The translations under genes were made by a program, and so were the position numbers. A stretch of DNA of 64,000 nucleotides, from assembly GCF_047495875.1 (NCBI RefSeq), contig NC_092471.1, positions 17,381,001 to 17,445,000 of the forward strand, given 5' to 3'. Every line of letters begins with the position of its first letter. Within the stretch, counting starts at the first letter, position 1. The notes below the pieces were generated by a model. That model had not been told where the DNA came from. It searched no databases and saw nothing but the letters and a program-made list of their open reading frames with translations. This document shows, one piece after another, positions 25,040 through 37,753 of the stretch. Source of the DNA: Pithys albifrons albifrons (taxonomy: Eukaryota; Chordata; Aves; Passeriformes; Thamnophilidae).

Positions 25040-25405
25040 CAGGAAGGCTCTGCAGAGGACCTGGACAGGCTGGATCCATGGGCTGAGGCCAGTTGTATGA
25101 GGTTCAAAAATTCCAAGTGCCAGGTGCTGCCCTTGGGTCACAGCAACCCCCTGCAGCTCCAGGCTGGGGCAGAATGGCTGGAAAGGACATGGGGATGCTC
25201 TTTGACAGCACCTGAATATGAGCCAGAGTGTGCCCAGGTGGGCAAGAAGGCCTTGTCTGAGCAACTGTGCCAGCAGGACCAGGGCAGTGACCGTCCCCTG
25301 TGCTGGGCACTGGTGAGGCTCCATCTCAAATTCAGGATTCAGTTCTGTGCCCCTCATGACAAGAAAGATGCTGAGGGGCTGGAGTGTGCCCAGAGAAGGA
25401 CAGCA
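25040..25405 (+). mobile_element. CR1 LINE ORF2 3' remnant (decayed)
   Basis: Sense-strand similarity to the C-terminal part of CR1 ORF2. In order it shows the LDRLDPWAE-type phrase, a KCQVLPLGH-type phrase, CAQVGKKA, a decayed QQDQGSDRPLCWALVRLHLK stretch, then FCAPHD and GLECAQRR. Several internal deletions and frame changes are evident against what I know of the family, so it is non-functional. The CR1 3' tail is missing, so this copy is truncated at both ends. It is the only fragment here from the reverse-transcriptase-side coding region upstream of the usual tail. Confidence 0.85.
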
Positions 25406-26132
25406 GAGCCTTGAGGAAAGCAAACCATTTTCTCACCACCCCCCTGCTTTACTTACAGAGCAGAAGGTGAAGTTCTTGTTAGACTGAGCACTGCTCAAAC
25501 TGGACACCAGGAAAACAGTCCAGTATAAAGCCTGTGCCTGTATTTCTGCTTCCTGTAAACAACTGACAAACTGGACTGTGGAGGATCATGAGCCAGATGA
25601 AATAACTGAATGGGTCACTGCTTTCTGTGTGGACAGCAAACCATCTCCACATAGCTGCACCAGTTACCTGAACTGGGAGCTGACTCAAGTGAACAATGCC
25701 AATATGGGTTCTCTCAGTTTGGGTTAAGAGATGCTTATTTTGGAGACATGGGAGTTAATGATGATGTCTTCCTCATTAGCTCAGACTAATTCAAAAAAGG
25801 AAATCAGGGCCGACTTGTGGCATTTGCCTGTGTCTAATGAAATTCACTTAAAAGCCTGGGTTTAAAGCAATTGTTGATTTTCTTTTTGGAGTTGATTTAA
25901 TTATAATGGTTTATAAAGGTCTTTACATGTTGGATGCTCCTGTGAAAAAGTTACTCTTTGTCTAGTTATCTCACTAGAATTATGCTGTTAAAAACACCTC
26001 ACTGAGAATATAGTAAAAAAGGACCAGGAGAAGTAATCTAGACCCAACAGGCAATTGCCTACCCAAACCCCTCCAGAATTTATGGATGTATTTTTATTTA
26101 TATTGTTTATATGAATACACTTGTCCTGTTGG
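25406..26132. other. unique noncoding sequence
   Basis: No repeat or gene recognised between two CR1 fragments. The AT content rises toward 25.9-26.1 kb. Confidence 0.45.
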
Positions 26133-26330
26133 GTGAAAGTGGTGAGGCCCTGGCACAGGTTGCCCAGAGAAGCTGTGGCTGCCCCATCCCTGAAAGTGTC
26201 CAGGGCCAGGCTGGACAGAGCTTGGAGCAAACTGCTCTAGTGGAAGGTGTCCCTGCCCACAGCAGCGGCTGGAATGAGATGGGCTTTAAAAGGTCCCTTC
26301 CAATCCAAACCATTCTGTGATTCTGTGAAA
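26133..26330 (+). mobile_element. CR1 LINE 3' fragment
   Basis: Sense strand from GTGGTGAGGCCCTGGCACAG and TTGCCCAGAGAAGCTGTGG through GGTGTCCCTGCCCACAGCAG to the tail CATTCTGTGATTCTGTGAAA. About 200 bases and well preserved. Confidence 0.93.
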
Positions 26331-29300
26331 TCAGCCCAAAACAGAACAGAGAAAAGGTATGCAAGCTGCATTGCCATATTTCAGTGTGATACTCATCTGA
26401 ACTTGCCAGAGGGTCCTTAGCTTGGGTGCAATCCCCAGAGAACACCAGGGGCAAGTACCATGGGCCCTTGTCTCTCCTGAGATTTTTGGACTCTGGGGTC
26501 AGCACCAGCCAAAGCTCAGAAGCAGACATGCATGAACATGGTAAATAGTGGGCATGTGAAGACAACAAATTAATTCAATTGTATTACAGCTGAGATAGAT
26601 TTAGATCTCTACAAAGTCTGGCACTGGTTCCTATTTTTCACCTAAAGTGTTCTCTTCAATCTTAAAAATGGCTTTGATATGTGCTGAGTTCCAGAGAGGC
26701 TGTGATCAATTTGTTAGAATGAGTTTATTAAAGGCGAGAATCCTCAGAAGAAGAAATTGGGAACATGGCACCTGTAATTATCTCCATCAATTGAGATAGA
26801 TTCTGAAAACCTGAGCTTCCTCTCTCCAGCTTTGCAGCAGCTCTGGTATTTCACACACACACACAGTATCTCTGAGCTGTGCTGGTTGATCTGCTTTTCT
26901 CTCCTGAGCAGTGGGAATTCCTTCCTCTCTCTTCCCCACAATGCCATGAATAATCAAAACAAATATGCCAAATTGCTGAAAATTTTTCTTTCCAAAGTAG
27001 ATCCAACCTATATGCAAGTTTAGGTCAAATTCCACAGTTTCAGCCAAAAGCATTCAGGACATGTTGAAACATTTCTGTTTTGACATCAAGCAGAAATGTT
27101 TTGAAATGGCCTTTTTTAAAAATTTCAAAACTGATGCAAATTTTGTTTAGCCTAACATTAAAAACCAGACTAGAAAATAAATGACATTTTCCTCTTCCTG
27201 TTGAAGGAACCGCTTAGGCCTGACTTTATTTTGCCAAAATAGTTGACCCAAATTCCCTCTGCTTTCTTTAGGTTCAGCTACTCACATGAAAAATAGTCTG
27301 TTCAACCAGCTGTAATTCACAAACTCTTCCAGTTTTTTTGTCTTCTGCCCTGGCTTTCCTCATGCATGGTCTGTTTGCCTCCTTTCCCCATGCAGTTTGG
27401 TGCCAGCCCTCTCTAAATCTCCCTCCGTTCGTGGTGCACCCCCTTCTCTCAAGGCAGTTTCTCGGTGGAGGGCCATTTAATTGTTTGGCATAATTCCCTT
27501 ATTATTCAGCACCACAAATGTATGTACACATAATATGAATGCATAATGGCTGCTAATAATGCATAATTAATTCATGATAAGTGTGTGTTACAAAGTCAGC
27601 ATCAGGAGTGGGATCACCATAGGGAAATTCCCCATCCCCCTCTCGGGCTCCCAGTGGGAGGTTTGAAAAGACCTGAGCTCAGTGTGTGCCACAGGGCCAC
27701 CCACATTATGGATGGGGGCTATGGGGGAGGAGGAGAGACTGTCCTTGTGCACTCAGAGCAGAGAGAAGGACTGGAAACTGCAGAGCCAGGAGCTGAGTTA
27801 CTCCCACATAACACTGTGTGAAACTGGGATGGGGATCAGTTCCTCCTCTACCTACTCCTCATCCTTCCCAGCCTAAGACAGGACCTCAGATCAACATCAT
27901 CTGTTCTCCAAACTCCTGCTGCTGTTAGGGAAGACCTGGGCAGAGCCTTCTCTCTCCTGCTTAAACATATTTGTTCCCCATGTCACTATCACTGAGGTTG
28001 GCACTAACACAACAGCTTTGATCTTCCCAGCTGTGCTGTGGGAAGCCTGGCAGGGCCTGGCAGGGCCGTGGTTGCCTGCTGAGGACCATTAAAGGCCACT
28101 TGTTAATGTACCTGATGTCTGAGTCTCTTTGCCCAGAATCCAAGAGCCAGGATTAGCCTTGGACAGGAGCAAGAGTGAGTTTTTACAGCTCCCAATGCCT
28201 GTTCTGCCATCCCACACCTCATCCACATCTTGTGTTTTCCACTGAGCATTAGCAAAGCCACAGATGGACTCTGGCTGGGACCAGCCTGAAGGATGTGTAT
28301 GTGATAGAAAAGGAGTATCCAAAACAACACTATTTCATTTTCCTGAGTGCCACTGCCTGTCCCCAGTAAACAATTCCTGCCCATGTGAACAGGGTATCCC
28401 TGTGTAGTTTACAGAGTTTGCTTGTATGCTGAGTATGGACCCCACATGTGTTCAGAAGGATCCTTATTTGATCCCTGACAAGCAGGCAGAGCACTATTCT
28501 GTTCAAGTGGACTATGGGCAAGGCTGACACTGTAATTTCATGCTCAGCCTTTCCATCTTTGTCATATCTGTGAGGAAGAGAGATGCAATGCAGCATAGAA
28601 TGTCTTAGCTGTGGCCTGTAAAGGAGCTTGGTCAAGCTCTGACCTCAGTCACAGGCATGGGGGACCCCAGCACCACACACCACCAAGTTCTGAAGGCAGC
28701 AGTCAGAGGCTCTGACGTAAGTGTTGGAGAAACTCTGCTCCCACCCCATTTCCACTGCTGTAGCCAGACAGGCAAGGATCAGGAGCTAATAACAGCTTGA
28801 AATATCCTCACAACAGCGCCAGTGGTGCTAGTGCTGAGCAACCATGCAAAGGCTTGTTCAGTAACTTCTGTGCTGTTCCCCTTCCCTTGACCTTGCTTCC
28901 CACATGTCCCTGTTTCCAATTTGGCTGAAACAAGCCACTGCTCTCCATTACTGTTCCTTCTTCTCCTCCTTCATGTTTGGCTCTACAGTACTCTCCACTT
29001 GTCATCACTGACAGTGGAGCAGCTGCTGCCAGCCAAAGCCTTACTTAAGGGAAAAAAGTTTAAACTGCTCTAATGGGAACTTTTCTGAAGTTTGGCTCAA
29101 AGAAAGTCTTCAAAGACAGCAGTAACCAGGGAGCCCTTGTATAATGCAAAGGGAGAGGCAGAAAGTGCAAAAAATTCCCTGCAACAGGGATCTGACCCTG
29201 AGTTATGCTGAAGACCTTCTCTATGTGGGCCACCCTTGCCAGCAGTGATGGAAATGGTGAGGGATAGAGCTGGGCTGTGAAGATGCTGGATCCATCATTC

Positions 29301-32001
29301 TTCCTTTCCTCATCAACAAGACAATTAACACTATCTGACTCTTCCTTCCCCATATATTCTGGGACACTTACCCCTCTCCAGTCCCTGGAGCCACACCACC
29401 TGGCAGAGCAAGACACATTTATCCTTTATCCCTGTGTCTCATTGCCATGGTCTACCCGCCCGCTACCCAGGAGTCCTCTTGTCTCTGCTGCCCTTTGTAC
29501 GGCCCTATGCTATCTTCCAAAGGATGGGAATGCTTTTCCTGTGCCATCCTGCAAAGCAAACATGAAAGAGCATTGCTGGCCCCAGGGACAAGCTCCCATC
29601 CTCCCAAAGTCAGCAATACAACCAGTACAGCTTGTCCCACACTTTCCCAAGTCAAGACTCATAGAACAGACCCACCATGGCAAACTTTCTCTTCCCAACC
29701 TCAGCCTGTGTCGCCTCCAAAATATCTGCCTCAATGTGATGCAGAACAGCACCAGCACACAAAAGGTCAGCTTCTCATTCTAAGCAATTCTAGGCATTTA
29801 AGCTGTATCAAAAGCAGAAAAAGCTCATGATTTTGCACCATATAAAAACATGGTAAAATTGCAAAAATGTGTTTGACAAATCCATCAAGTTATATCAACA
29901 GTGAGCCTGGTGTTTCTGGATTTCTCCATGCATGCTGTTGAAAGCAGTAGGAGTTTGCCAGAGGCTTTCGCCAGAGCTGAGCTGCACCTTGGAAATGCAG
30001 TTTTCCACAAGCTAATCTTATGCTCACAGCCAAGCACATGAGCTGTGGGGTCTTATCCCCTCCATCTTTTCAAGGTCAGTACAAGGGCTGTGCAAGGGAT
30101 AGTAGAAAGGGTGGTTTGTATTCCCCACATACCAAGTGACTTCTTTCTTTAATTTCTAGATTTGCCTGCTGCAAACTACCAACACATCCTGGTTCTCAGT
30201 CTTTGCTGTTTATCCAGTAACAGTCTGAGCATGGGGGCATGTTTTTCTCTTTTCACCCTCCCTTTCCCATCTTGTCTTTCCCCACAATCTATCAGGAAAG
30301 AAAAGGCAGGGAAAGGACAAGTAGTCTGGGTGCCAGTAGTATGCTGACCAGCCAGGGTGCAACCTCACCACATTGAACAAGGTGTACTGGTGACAGCTCT
30401 GGTGAGCCTGTGGTCACCATTAGGCAAGGGAAGATATTGCCCATGCACCAGTTCAGTCAGGAATATTTGAAGACAGAGCTAGAAATTCTGTCAGAGCTTA
30501 AGTAGAGCTCTTAGACTGAAGGGTAACATGAGAGGGGGATAACAGATGATGCTGATTCAAGCAACTAAAGACTATTAATGAACATAGAAGCCTGGAAAAA
30601 ACCCTTTCATTTCCCTTTCTGGCACAATATATGTAATTTTTTCTTTATCAGACTTTCTGATCATGACATACACTAGTCATTCTCCCAAGAGAGATGAATG
30701 CTACAAAAAAAAGACACAGTACCAAGGGAAAAGCAAGGATGCTGACAGTGCTCCAGGTGGGGAAAGCACAGAGGCATTTGGGTGAAGCAAGTCCCACTGC
30801 TACCCACAAAGCACTCCAAGAACCACTCAGTAAGGGGGAGGCCCAGTGAAAAGTCTGGGAATGAGGAAAATTGAGGTGTCCGTGTCAGCCCTTGAGTCAA
30901 ACATGACCCTTTATACCGAAAAGAAACAGACTAAAGTCATCAGTGGTCACCTGGTTGCCACTGTGTCATCATTCACCTTTGCACAAAGGTTACACCAACC
31001 TCAGCCCTGCAGTTTTTACAGCACTTTCTTGCTCTGCCAGGGAAATGAAACAGTGTACAAAGGGTGACAGGCTGGCATCCAAGAGCAGACCACTCTTCAA
31101 AAGTCTGCCTCAGGAGAGAGGCTGCCTTCAGACAGAGCTGGACTGGTGTAGCACAGGCAGCTTTGTCTGATAGAGAAACCTCAGAGTTTATCTTTCCAGC
31201 TCCCGGGATAAAGCCAGGAACTGTTTTCAACCAAATATTTAGGAAAAGGGTAGCTGAGTGAGAAGGAGGTGTGAAGGCCTGGCTGGGCATAAAAATAAGC
31301 CTCAATGTTTGGTGCTTCTCCTCCTTGCCAGGTGTCCAAATCTCCTGCTGGACAACATTGGTTGTGCAGTCAGTCTTGAACTGGCCAGACTGGAAATCCT
31401 CCACTAGAGATTCCCAGGGTGTGTGGGAACATCTGGCCATGGATGTTAGCAGGGCATATTTGTATGGGAAGTGTGTGCAGGAGGAGGGTTAGTATCAGAA
31501 CATCTTGGTGCTCTTGACAAGAAAACACTTTATTTTCCTTTAGGCGGTGCATTGCTTGTGGTTCCCTTGCTTGAATCAATTCAGTATCATATTGGATCAT
31601 ACTGTACCCAAAACCAATCTACTACATCTACCAATCCATCTGTTTATGTTGAAGAACTCCCAGAATGTGAACATGTCTTCAAGTGTTTATTTAAAGTATT
31701 TTGCCTTGCTAAAGACTTCACGTAATCATTTTGGAAATTCAGAGTGTTGCCCTTGGTGCAGCTGTGCTGCAGGTTGCAGAGGGATGCTGCTGTTCTGAAT
31801 CACGAAATGGGCAGATTGGCTGGAGGGAGCTGGAGGGTGGATTGCTCCTTAAGGATAGGAGATGGCAAACATAGCTTTGACATCTCACATGTTAGGAACT
31901 GTAAGGAGACGATCTTTGTAGCCAGGAAAACTCTGTCCCACACCACAAAGGATTTTAATCCTGGGAACAAGCAGCAGTTTGGTTTGGTTTATGCTACCTG
32001 C
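26331..32001. other. unique noncoding sequence
   Basis: Contains the homeodomain-motif-rich segment at 27.48-27.59 kb. Otherwise no element or gene is recognised. Frames of 150-170 codons (29277-29783 plus, 30973-31440 minus) show no domain. Confidence 0.45.
27475..27595. promoter_or_regulatory. conserved-looking AT-rich segment with POU/homeodomain words
   Basis: Dense TTTAATTG, TAATT, ATTATT and TAATAAT words. ATGCATAAT occurs twice (about 27539 and 27559), the second running into TAATTAATTCAT. No repeat family matches. The motifs are seen. Conservation and regulatory activity are inferred. Confidence 0.3.
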
Positions 32002-32275
32002 AGATCATAGAATCATTAAGGCTGGAAAAGATCTTTAAGATCATCAAGTCCAACCAACAGCCCAGCACCACCATGTTCACCACTAAACCAACTGGTTTAG
32101 CCCTAAAGTGCCACCTCCACATATCTTTTGAACATTTCCAGGGCTAGTGACTCCACCACTCTCCTGGGCAGCCTGTTCCAATGCTTGACAACTCTTTCTG
32201 TGAAGAAATTTTTCTTACTATCCAATCTAATCCTTCCTTGGTGTAACTCAGGGCTATTTCCTCTTGCCCTGAGTA
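32002..32275 (-). mobile_element. CR1 LINE 3' fragment
   Basis: Antisense tail ATCATAGAATCATTAAGG, then the antisense of the family's 3' coding end. On the minus strand one frame reads KNFFTERVVKHWNRLPRRVV, a recognisable CR1 ORF2 C-terminal phrase. A 16-base palindrome (32084-32099) interrupts the usual order. Confidence 0.92.
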
Positions 32276-35200
32276 CTTTGCAGAGGAGCACCAAGCCCTG
32301 TTGTGCTGCTATGTGAACAATGCTTTCTAACCAGGACATATACTTCTCCCTGACTTCCTGAAATCTTAAATTTGGAGGGGGAAAAGAGGTGATATTTGAT
32401 TGCCCACCCTTCATGCTCATGGAGGGCCTCATCTCAGAAGAGCTGGTGTTCACATGCAACAGAGCTGGCTATCACCAGCCCTGTTCAGCCAGCCCCACCT
32501 GCCACAGGTGTATTGAGTGAGAGCTAAAAGGGGCAAAGCCCAGCAGGAGAGAGAGGCTGTTTCAGGGGAAGGATTGGGCTGGTGATGCAGTTTGGAGGGT
32601 AGATTTTTAGTGTGTGTTTTTAGGTAAACTTTGAGGTGAGCTATGTTGTATTACTGACATTGGGCTGGATGAAGCAGAAGAATTCAGTGTGGTCTGGAGA
32701 TGGGGATCTGCTGCTAAAGATTTGCCTGAGGCATTGGGTAAGTGATGAGGAAGAGCAGGAGCAAGAAAAATCAGATTAAAATGCCAAAGTAAGAAGGGAC
32801 TTGTGAAACAGAGAGGTTGGCTTTGGCTGTACCCTAGGTCTGGAACTCAGAGTGGTTTAATTTACCCCTCCAGTGCTGATTTGTGTTGCTGAGGGGGCAC
32901 AGAGTGGTACAAACAGTACACGTGGGTCAGTTGCCAGATGGCTTGCTGCATGCCTGGGAACAGGTTTTGATCCAGCAGGTTTTGAGCTCTGCAGGGGAAG
33001 GTCAGGTTCAGAGCTATGTCTTGTGTGTGCTTGCACCCTCCTAGAGGTGCAATGTCATGCTGCAGTCTTATGGGCCCACAGTGCCTCTTTTTTTCAGAGG
33101 AAAACTGGATTTCCTTGGTTGTATGAGGCCAGAGGTAGGAGGGCTGTCTGGCTTTTGTTGTGTTCATCAAGTACCAGCTCTGCCCAAGCCTGACCTGAGA
33201 GTGCTATGGATCTTGTGGTCTTTTCCCTCCTACAGAGTGATCTCTGCCGGTGGCAGTTTGATTGTCTGATGATCTGTTGACAGTTAATGATTGTTACTGT
33301 TGTTGGTTTTTTTTTAAAGGAGAAATTATTTATCAATTTTCTTTCCCGTGGAGCTGAAAATAATAGCAAAATCAATCTAAATTACCTAACACCAAGAAAA
33401 CAAACAGATTATCCAGATGACCAAATTAAGCTGCTCACAGAACTCATGGTGGTTCTGTTCAGTTGCAGCTGTGGGACTCCAAAATAATTATTGCTAGCAG
33501 CCAAATGTGTGATGGGCTGGGACGTCGTGGGGGAACTGTTGGTTCTTCAGTGGGGGCTATAATAAGGGAAGTACAGACAAGCCATAGAGGGGAAAACATG
33601 AAGGTAACTGCTGCTACCACTTGGTGCTGGCTTTTTTACTACTCAAAAGAAGTACATAGATAATAGCAGTGATGTGAAAGCTTCTTTCCAGTGTGAAGTG
33701 CAGAAAGAAAATTCAGTGTGTGAATAAGGTTGTCTGGTAACAATGTGAAGAGTCTTTTCTCTGGCTGTGTGGGGCAGCAGGGTAACTACAGTAATACTAG
33801 AACAGAAACGTCATCTTTTAGGAAGGAAAGCAAAGGAAAGATGAGAAAAGGAAACAGCGTTGTTGGGGGTGGGTGGGGAAGTTTGTTGTTTGCTTGGGGT
33901 GTTTTTGCTGTCTGTGTCACTTGTGAGGCCGTTTTTTAGCCATGATACAGTCAGGGTGCTGATAGCATACTCTTGAACTTTTCTCCCTTTTATTCTTGTT
34001 TTGTGGTGTTAAAGACCAAGCTGAGATGCAACAGGAGGTGCAACCTGCAGCAGGGTGGGCAGGGGATTAGTAGGAGAGAGGATTCTAATCAGGAAAGCAT
34101 TCCTCTTTCTTGGAGAGTGACGTATCTGGAATAACTGCAGTATTGGACTGCCATCTCTGAAGGAAGGCTCCTAGGAAGGAAGAAGCAAAGGTAGAGAGGA
34201 GAGAGGCAGTGAAAATGCTCTTCTAGCAGAGAGCTGCAGACAGAGTAAGAAACAAGGGTGCAGTCCCAAGGGGAGCCATTTGTGCCTGTGCTGAGCGTGG
34301 GGAGATAGATGTGTTTTGTAGATGTCAACAGACAAAAGGTTTGGAGCACAGACTGTACTTTCCTACCCAAAATGCAGCAGCAATCAGCATTTTGACTTCA
34401 GTTTGCTCAGGTATATTTTTTTGCTTTATCCTCACAAATACTGGAATGACTTCTTGGTGAGGTTAGACCTCCCCTGACCTGTGTAGGCTCAGAGCTGGAT
34501 CCCCACTCTTATGAAATGCTGGTTGCCCATCTCTGCTGTTCAGCAGCAGCCAAACTGGGAGCAGCTTGCCAGATGTGCAAGCCCAGCTGGATGGCCTGTC
34601 CAGCTGTTGGTTGCCTTTGCATTGCTTGTCATGCAGCTGGCTGAAACTCCACCCAGTGCTGGGGGATGCTGGTTTTTGTGAACAGCTGGAGACCCCCTGT
34701 CAGCTTTAAACCAGCCCTTATGGTCCCTCAAACTGGCAAAGCAGCTGGGATTGAAGGTGGGAATAGTGCTAGTCCCATTCCATACCTGGAATCACTGCAG
34801 GGCACTGCTACCACGACTGCTTGTGGTAAGAGTAGGAGGTTGAAGTTTGCCTTTAATGAAAAAATTACAGAGAAAGCTGCAAAAGCTGAAATATGGAGCC
34901 TTTATTTGCTTTCCAACAATTACTCCTGAACTTGCACCTTTTCTACTCCAGTGAAAATTAAGACACTTCTCTCCTCTCACTGTGTCTCTGTCTAAATCTA
35001 ATGTGCTCCCACCTATGTTTAATTTAGCTATTAGACATGTCCTTTTCTAAAAAAGAAAGAAAAAATATTTAGATTAAGTAACATCCATGATTTCTTTTTC
35101 TAAAGATGCAGCTTGAGGAATTGCTTCAAATTTGCTGATTAACTTCAGCTGAGAAAAGAACAGAAAAGGTTTAAAGCCTCCCCTTGGAAAACAGCAGATT

Positions 35201-36144
35201 TGAACACCTGGACACTTCAGTGTGAAGTGCCTTTTTTATTTTTAAATTGGCTTTTTTTTTTTAAGTGGTTAAGAAATGCAAAGAAAAATTGAACTATCAG
35301 ATAGGAATGTTGTCTTGAGTGAGTGTTGCTGCTTTGAACTACTTGTCCTGATAATGGGAAGCTGCCCAGCTTTCCTCTTTGTGATGAATGCAGCTGGCTC
35401 CTGCTTTAAATTTTATGGCCTTCACAGTGGAGAAGAAACTGCTTTTGGAAGTCATCTACCCTGTGAGAACTAGGCTCCTGTAGTTTGAGACTGGTTTTAA
35501 TGGTATTCCATGTAATTAACTGGAGCAAGAAGGGCTTCTGCAACTGGTGGAGTACACTTGAAACAGGATTAGCCAACAAGCTGATTTAGGGGATGGGGTT
35601 AGACAATGAAATCCTCCCAAATCTGGCTTTGCATATGGGAAATTACTTGAGGAAGCAGAGGTTGAAGGCAGACCTGCTGCCTGGCTGGCAACATCATCTC
35701 TCTCCTGCTATCCCAGGCTGACCTGGAGGACAAGTGTGGAGGATGACTGGGGAGGCACAAGCCTAGTCACCTGAGAACTGGCTTTTGCAACAAGCAGAGA
35801 CAAGTGTTCAGCGAGGCCTGTGGGATGAGTGAGCAGATGCAGGTGGGATTGGGAGTGCAGAGGGGAGTATTCATGGAGGGGGACTTTGAACAGACATTGT
35901 AATGCAGCACACCAATATCTGATCACCCAGCTGCTGGGACTGGGACTCACTTGCTGTCTTGCCAAGGGAAATCTGTATGTGCAGCATTTTAATTAGGTAT
36001 AGCCCATCTCTCTGGATGTGCTGTGGCATTCCCCAGTCAGAGACAATCGTGTTCCCTGGTTCCTGACAGCTTGTCACCTCCCCAGTGAGACACAGAGATG
36101 AAACAAGGCCTTTTCTGCAAAGGGGACTTCCAAACAGGTGGGGT
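32276..36144. other. unique noncoding sequence
   Basis: No repeat or gene recognised. Small A/T runs occur at about 33306 and 35258. Frames are short and lack domains. Confidence 0.45.
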
Positions 36145-36538
36145 GAGAAAAGTTGGGGCAGTTCAGCGTGGAGAAGAGAAGGTTGTGAAGAGACCTCATA
36201 GCAGCCTTACAGTATCTGAAGGACCTACAAGGAAGAAAGAGAAGGGTCCTTCATGGAGAACTGTAGGGACAGGACAAGAGGGAATGACTTCAGACTGAAA
36301 GAAAGTAATTCAGGTTACATATTGGGAAGAAATTCTTCCCTGTGAGGATGGGAAGGCCCTGGCACAGGTTACCCAGAGAAGCTGTGGCTGCTCCATCCCT
36401 GGGAGTGTCCAAGGACATGTTGGACAGGGCTTGGAGCAACCTGGGCTGGTGGAAGGTGTTCCTGCCCATGGCAGGAGGGTGGAAAAAGATAATACTTAAG
36501 GTGCCTTCCAACCCAAACTATTCTATGAGTCTATGATA
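36145..36538 (+). mobile_element. CR1 LINE 3' fragment (longest tail copy)
   Basis: Sense strand from GTTGGGGCAGTTCAGCGTGG and AGACCTCATAGCAGCCTTAC through AGGACAAGAGGGAATGACTT, TGGGAAGAAATTCTTCCCTG and TACCCAGAGAAGCTGTGG. The tail is ATTCTATGAGTCTATGATAA. Nearly 400 bases, 5'-truncated, with no convincing target duplication seen. Confidence 0.94.
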
Positions 36539-36960
36539 AAAGGGAAAAGTGTATTTATCCACAAGTGAAGATTATTATGCCAGGAGGCTAGAAGGGAGAC
36601 AGTTCTTGAAATTTGAAATGAGATTTAAAGGAATAATTAAGGGTTCTGCCTCTGAACAATGCCACTGAACTGGCTAGGAATAAATCAGATTTCACTTGAA
36701 GGAAGTGACCTGGAAATATATTATTGCCTGTCCCTTAGCCAAACTTCATCACCATGGGGTGTCATTGAATGGAGAGTGAGGTCAGCCTGGTTGGAGCTGA
36801 AGAGGGCTCAGCTGGGGAATGAAACCTTCCAGGCAGAGGCTTGGGAGCCTCTAAGGTGGCTTTTGTTCCAGACTATGGAAATCTCAGCTCTGAGTAGACC
36901 AGCCCTCATTGGTACAATTTTGTCTCTTGAAAATGCACACAAAATCTTTTATTAAAAACC

Positions 36961-37110
36961 CTGCAGATGAGTTAACAGCTGGGAGAAGCTGGAATATGAT
37001 TAATGTCTCGTGAATTAGCCCTGGAGGTACTTTATGGAAATAAGATTTACAACACTATTACACGCAGTCCTGAATGTGCTTTACATTTTTAAATGAGGGG
37101 AATGAATGTT
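36961..37110. promoter_or_regulatory. conserved-looking noncoding segment
   Basis: Contains ATGATTAATGTCTCG, GAATTAGCC, ATTACACGCAG and TTTACATTTTTAAATGAG, which are homeodomain-type cores with retained CpGs in an AT-rich background. No repeat matches. Enhancer function is inference only. Confidence 0.28.
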
Positions 37111-37214
37111 TCTCTCTGCTCTGCTCCCTTCCCCCTTGGGCCCTTGCAGAGGTACAGAAAGACAGTCCCAGCTGATTTGGGATGGAAGGGTTTGGGGCTC
37201 GGGGAGGTGTTGGA

Positions 37215-37345
37215 CTGTGCAGTTAATTGAATGATCTTACTGGCCCCAGCGCTTTATCAAGCAAGGAATCAAAATATGTCCTGACATGTAGGACACAATT
37301 ACAAGTCATTAACAGAGAAATTAGAGATGCCAGGATGGAAAAAAG
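37215..37345. promoter_or_regulatory. conserved-looking noncoding segment
   Basis: Contains GTTAATTGAATGATC, CAGCGCTTTATCAAGC, ACAATTACAAGTCATTAAC and a CCTGACATGTAGG near-palindrome. It lies about 100 bases after the previous block, so the two may be one element. Confidence 0.28.
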
Positions 37346-37753
37346 GGATCTATCAGGCTGTTTTGTCCATCCTCTTTGCCAGTGCAGGATTGCTCCTGAC
37401 AGCATATGGTTCGGTGCTTCTGGAATAATTTAGCTCCTGACACCTTCCGAGCACTGTGGTGCTTTGAGCAGTCCCATTTATTCCAGTGTTTTAAATGTTC
37501 TATTTAAGATCCTTCCAGACTATTCCAGCCTTGATAGAGAGAGCTGTTAATCCCTATGGAAGTGGCAGGAGGTGGAGCCCCTGCCTGGGTATGTGAGGAG
37601 GATGCTCTTTGGAGACCTTCTTCAAGAGGTAAGGGTCTCCTTCTGGGAACCCTCTGTGGCTGGGACCATGGAACCCTGGCTTTGCCTCACTACAAGAAAC
37701 TTAATAAGTGACCCTATTTGGCAACAGCAAAACTCTCCCATTATGCATGCCAC

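Larger units (their letters stand above)
36539..37753. other. unique noncoding sequence with two conserved-looking segments
   Basis: Holds the AT-rich, motif-dense blocks at 36961-37110 and 37215-37345. Otherwise nothing is recognised. Confidence 0.45.

Noticed and set aside
31544..31723. Possible terminal coding exon after a TTTATTTTCCTTTAG acceptor
   Set aside because: Two different frames are open for 60 or more codons, codon use is AT-biased in both, and no partner exon or homology is recognised.
32103..32459. 118-codon minus-strand frame with a protein-like C-terminus
   Set aside because: The recognisable part is the CR1 ORF2 end (HWNRLPRRVV); the rest is flanking DNA read through by chance.
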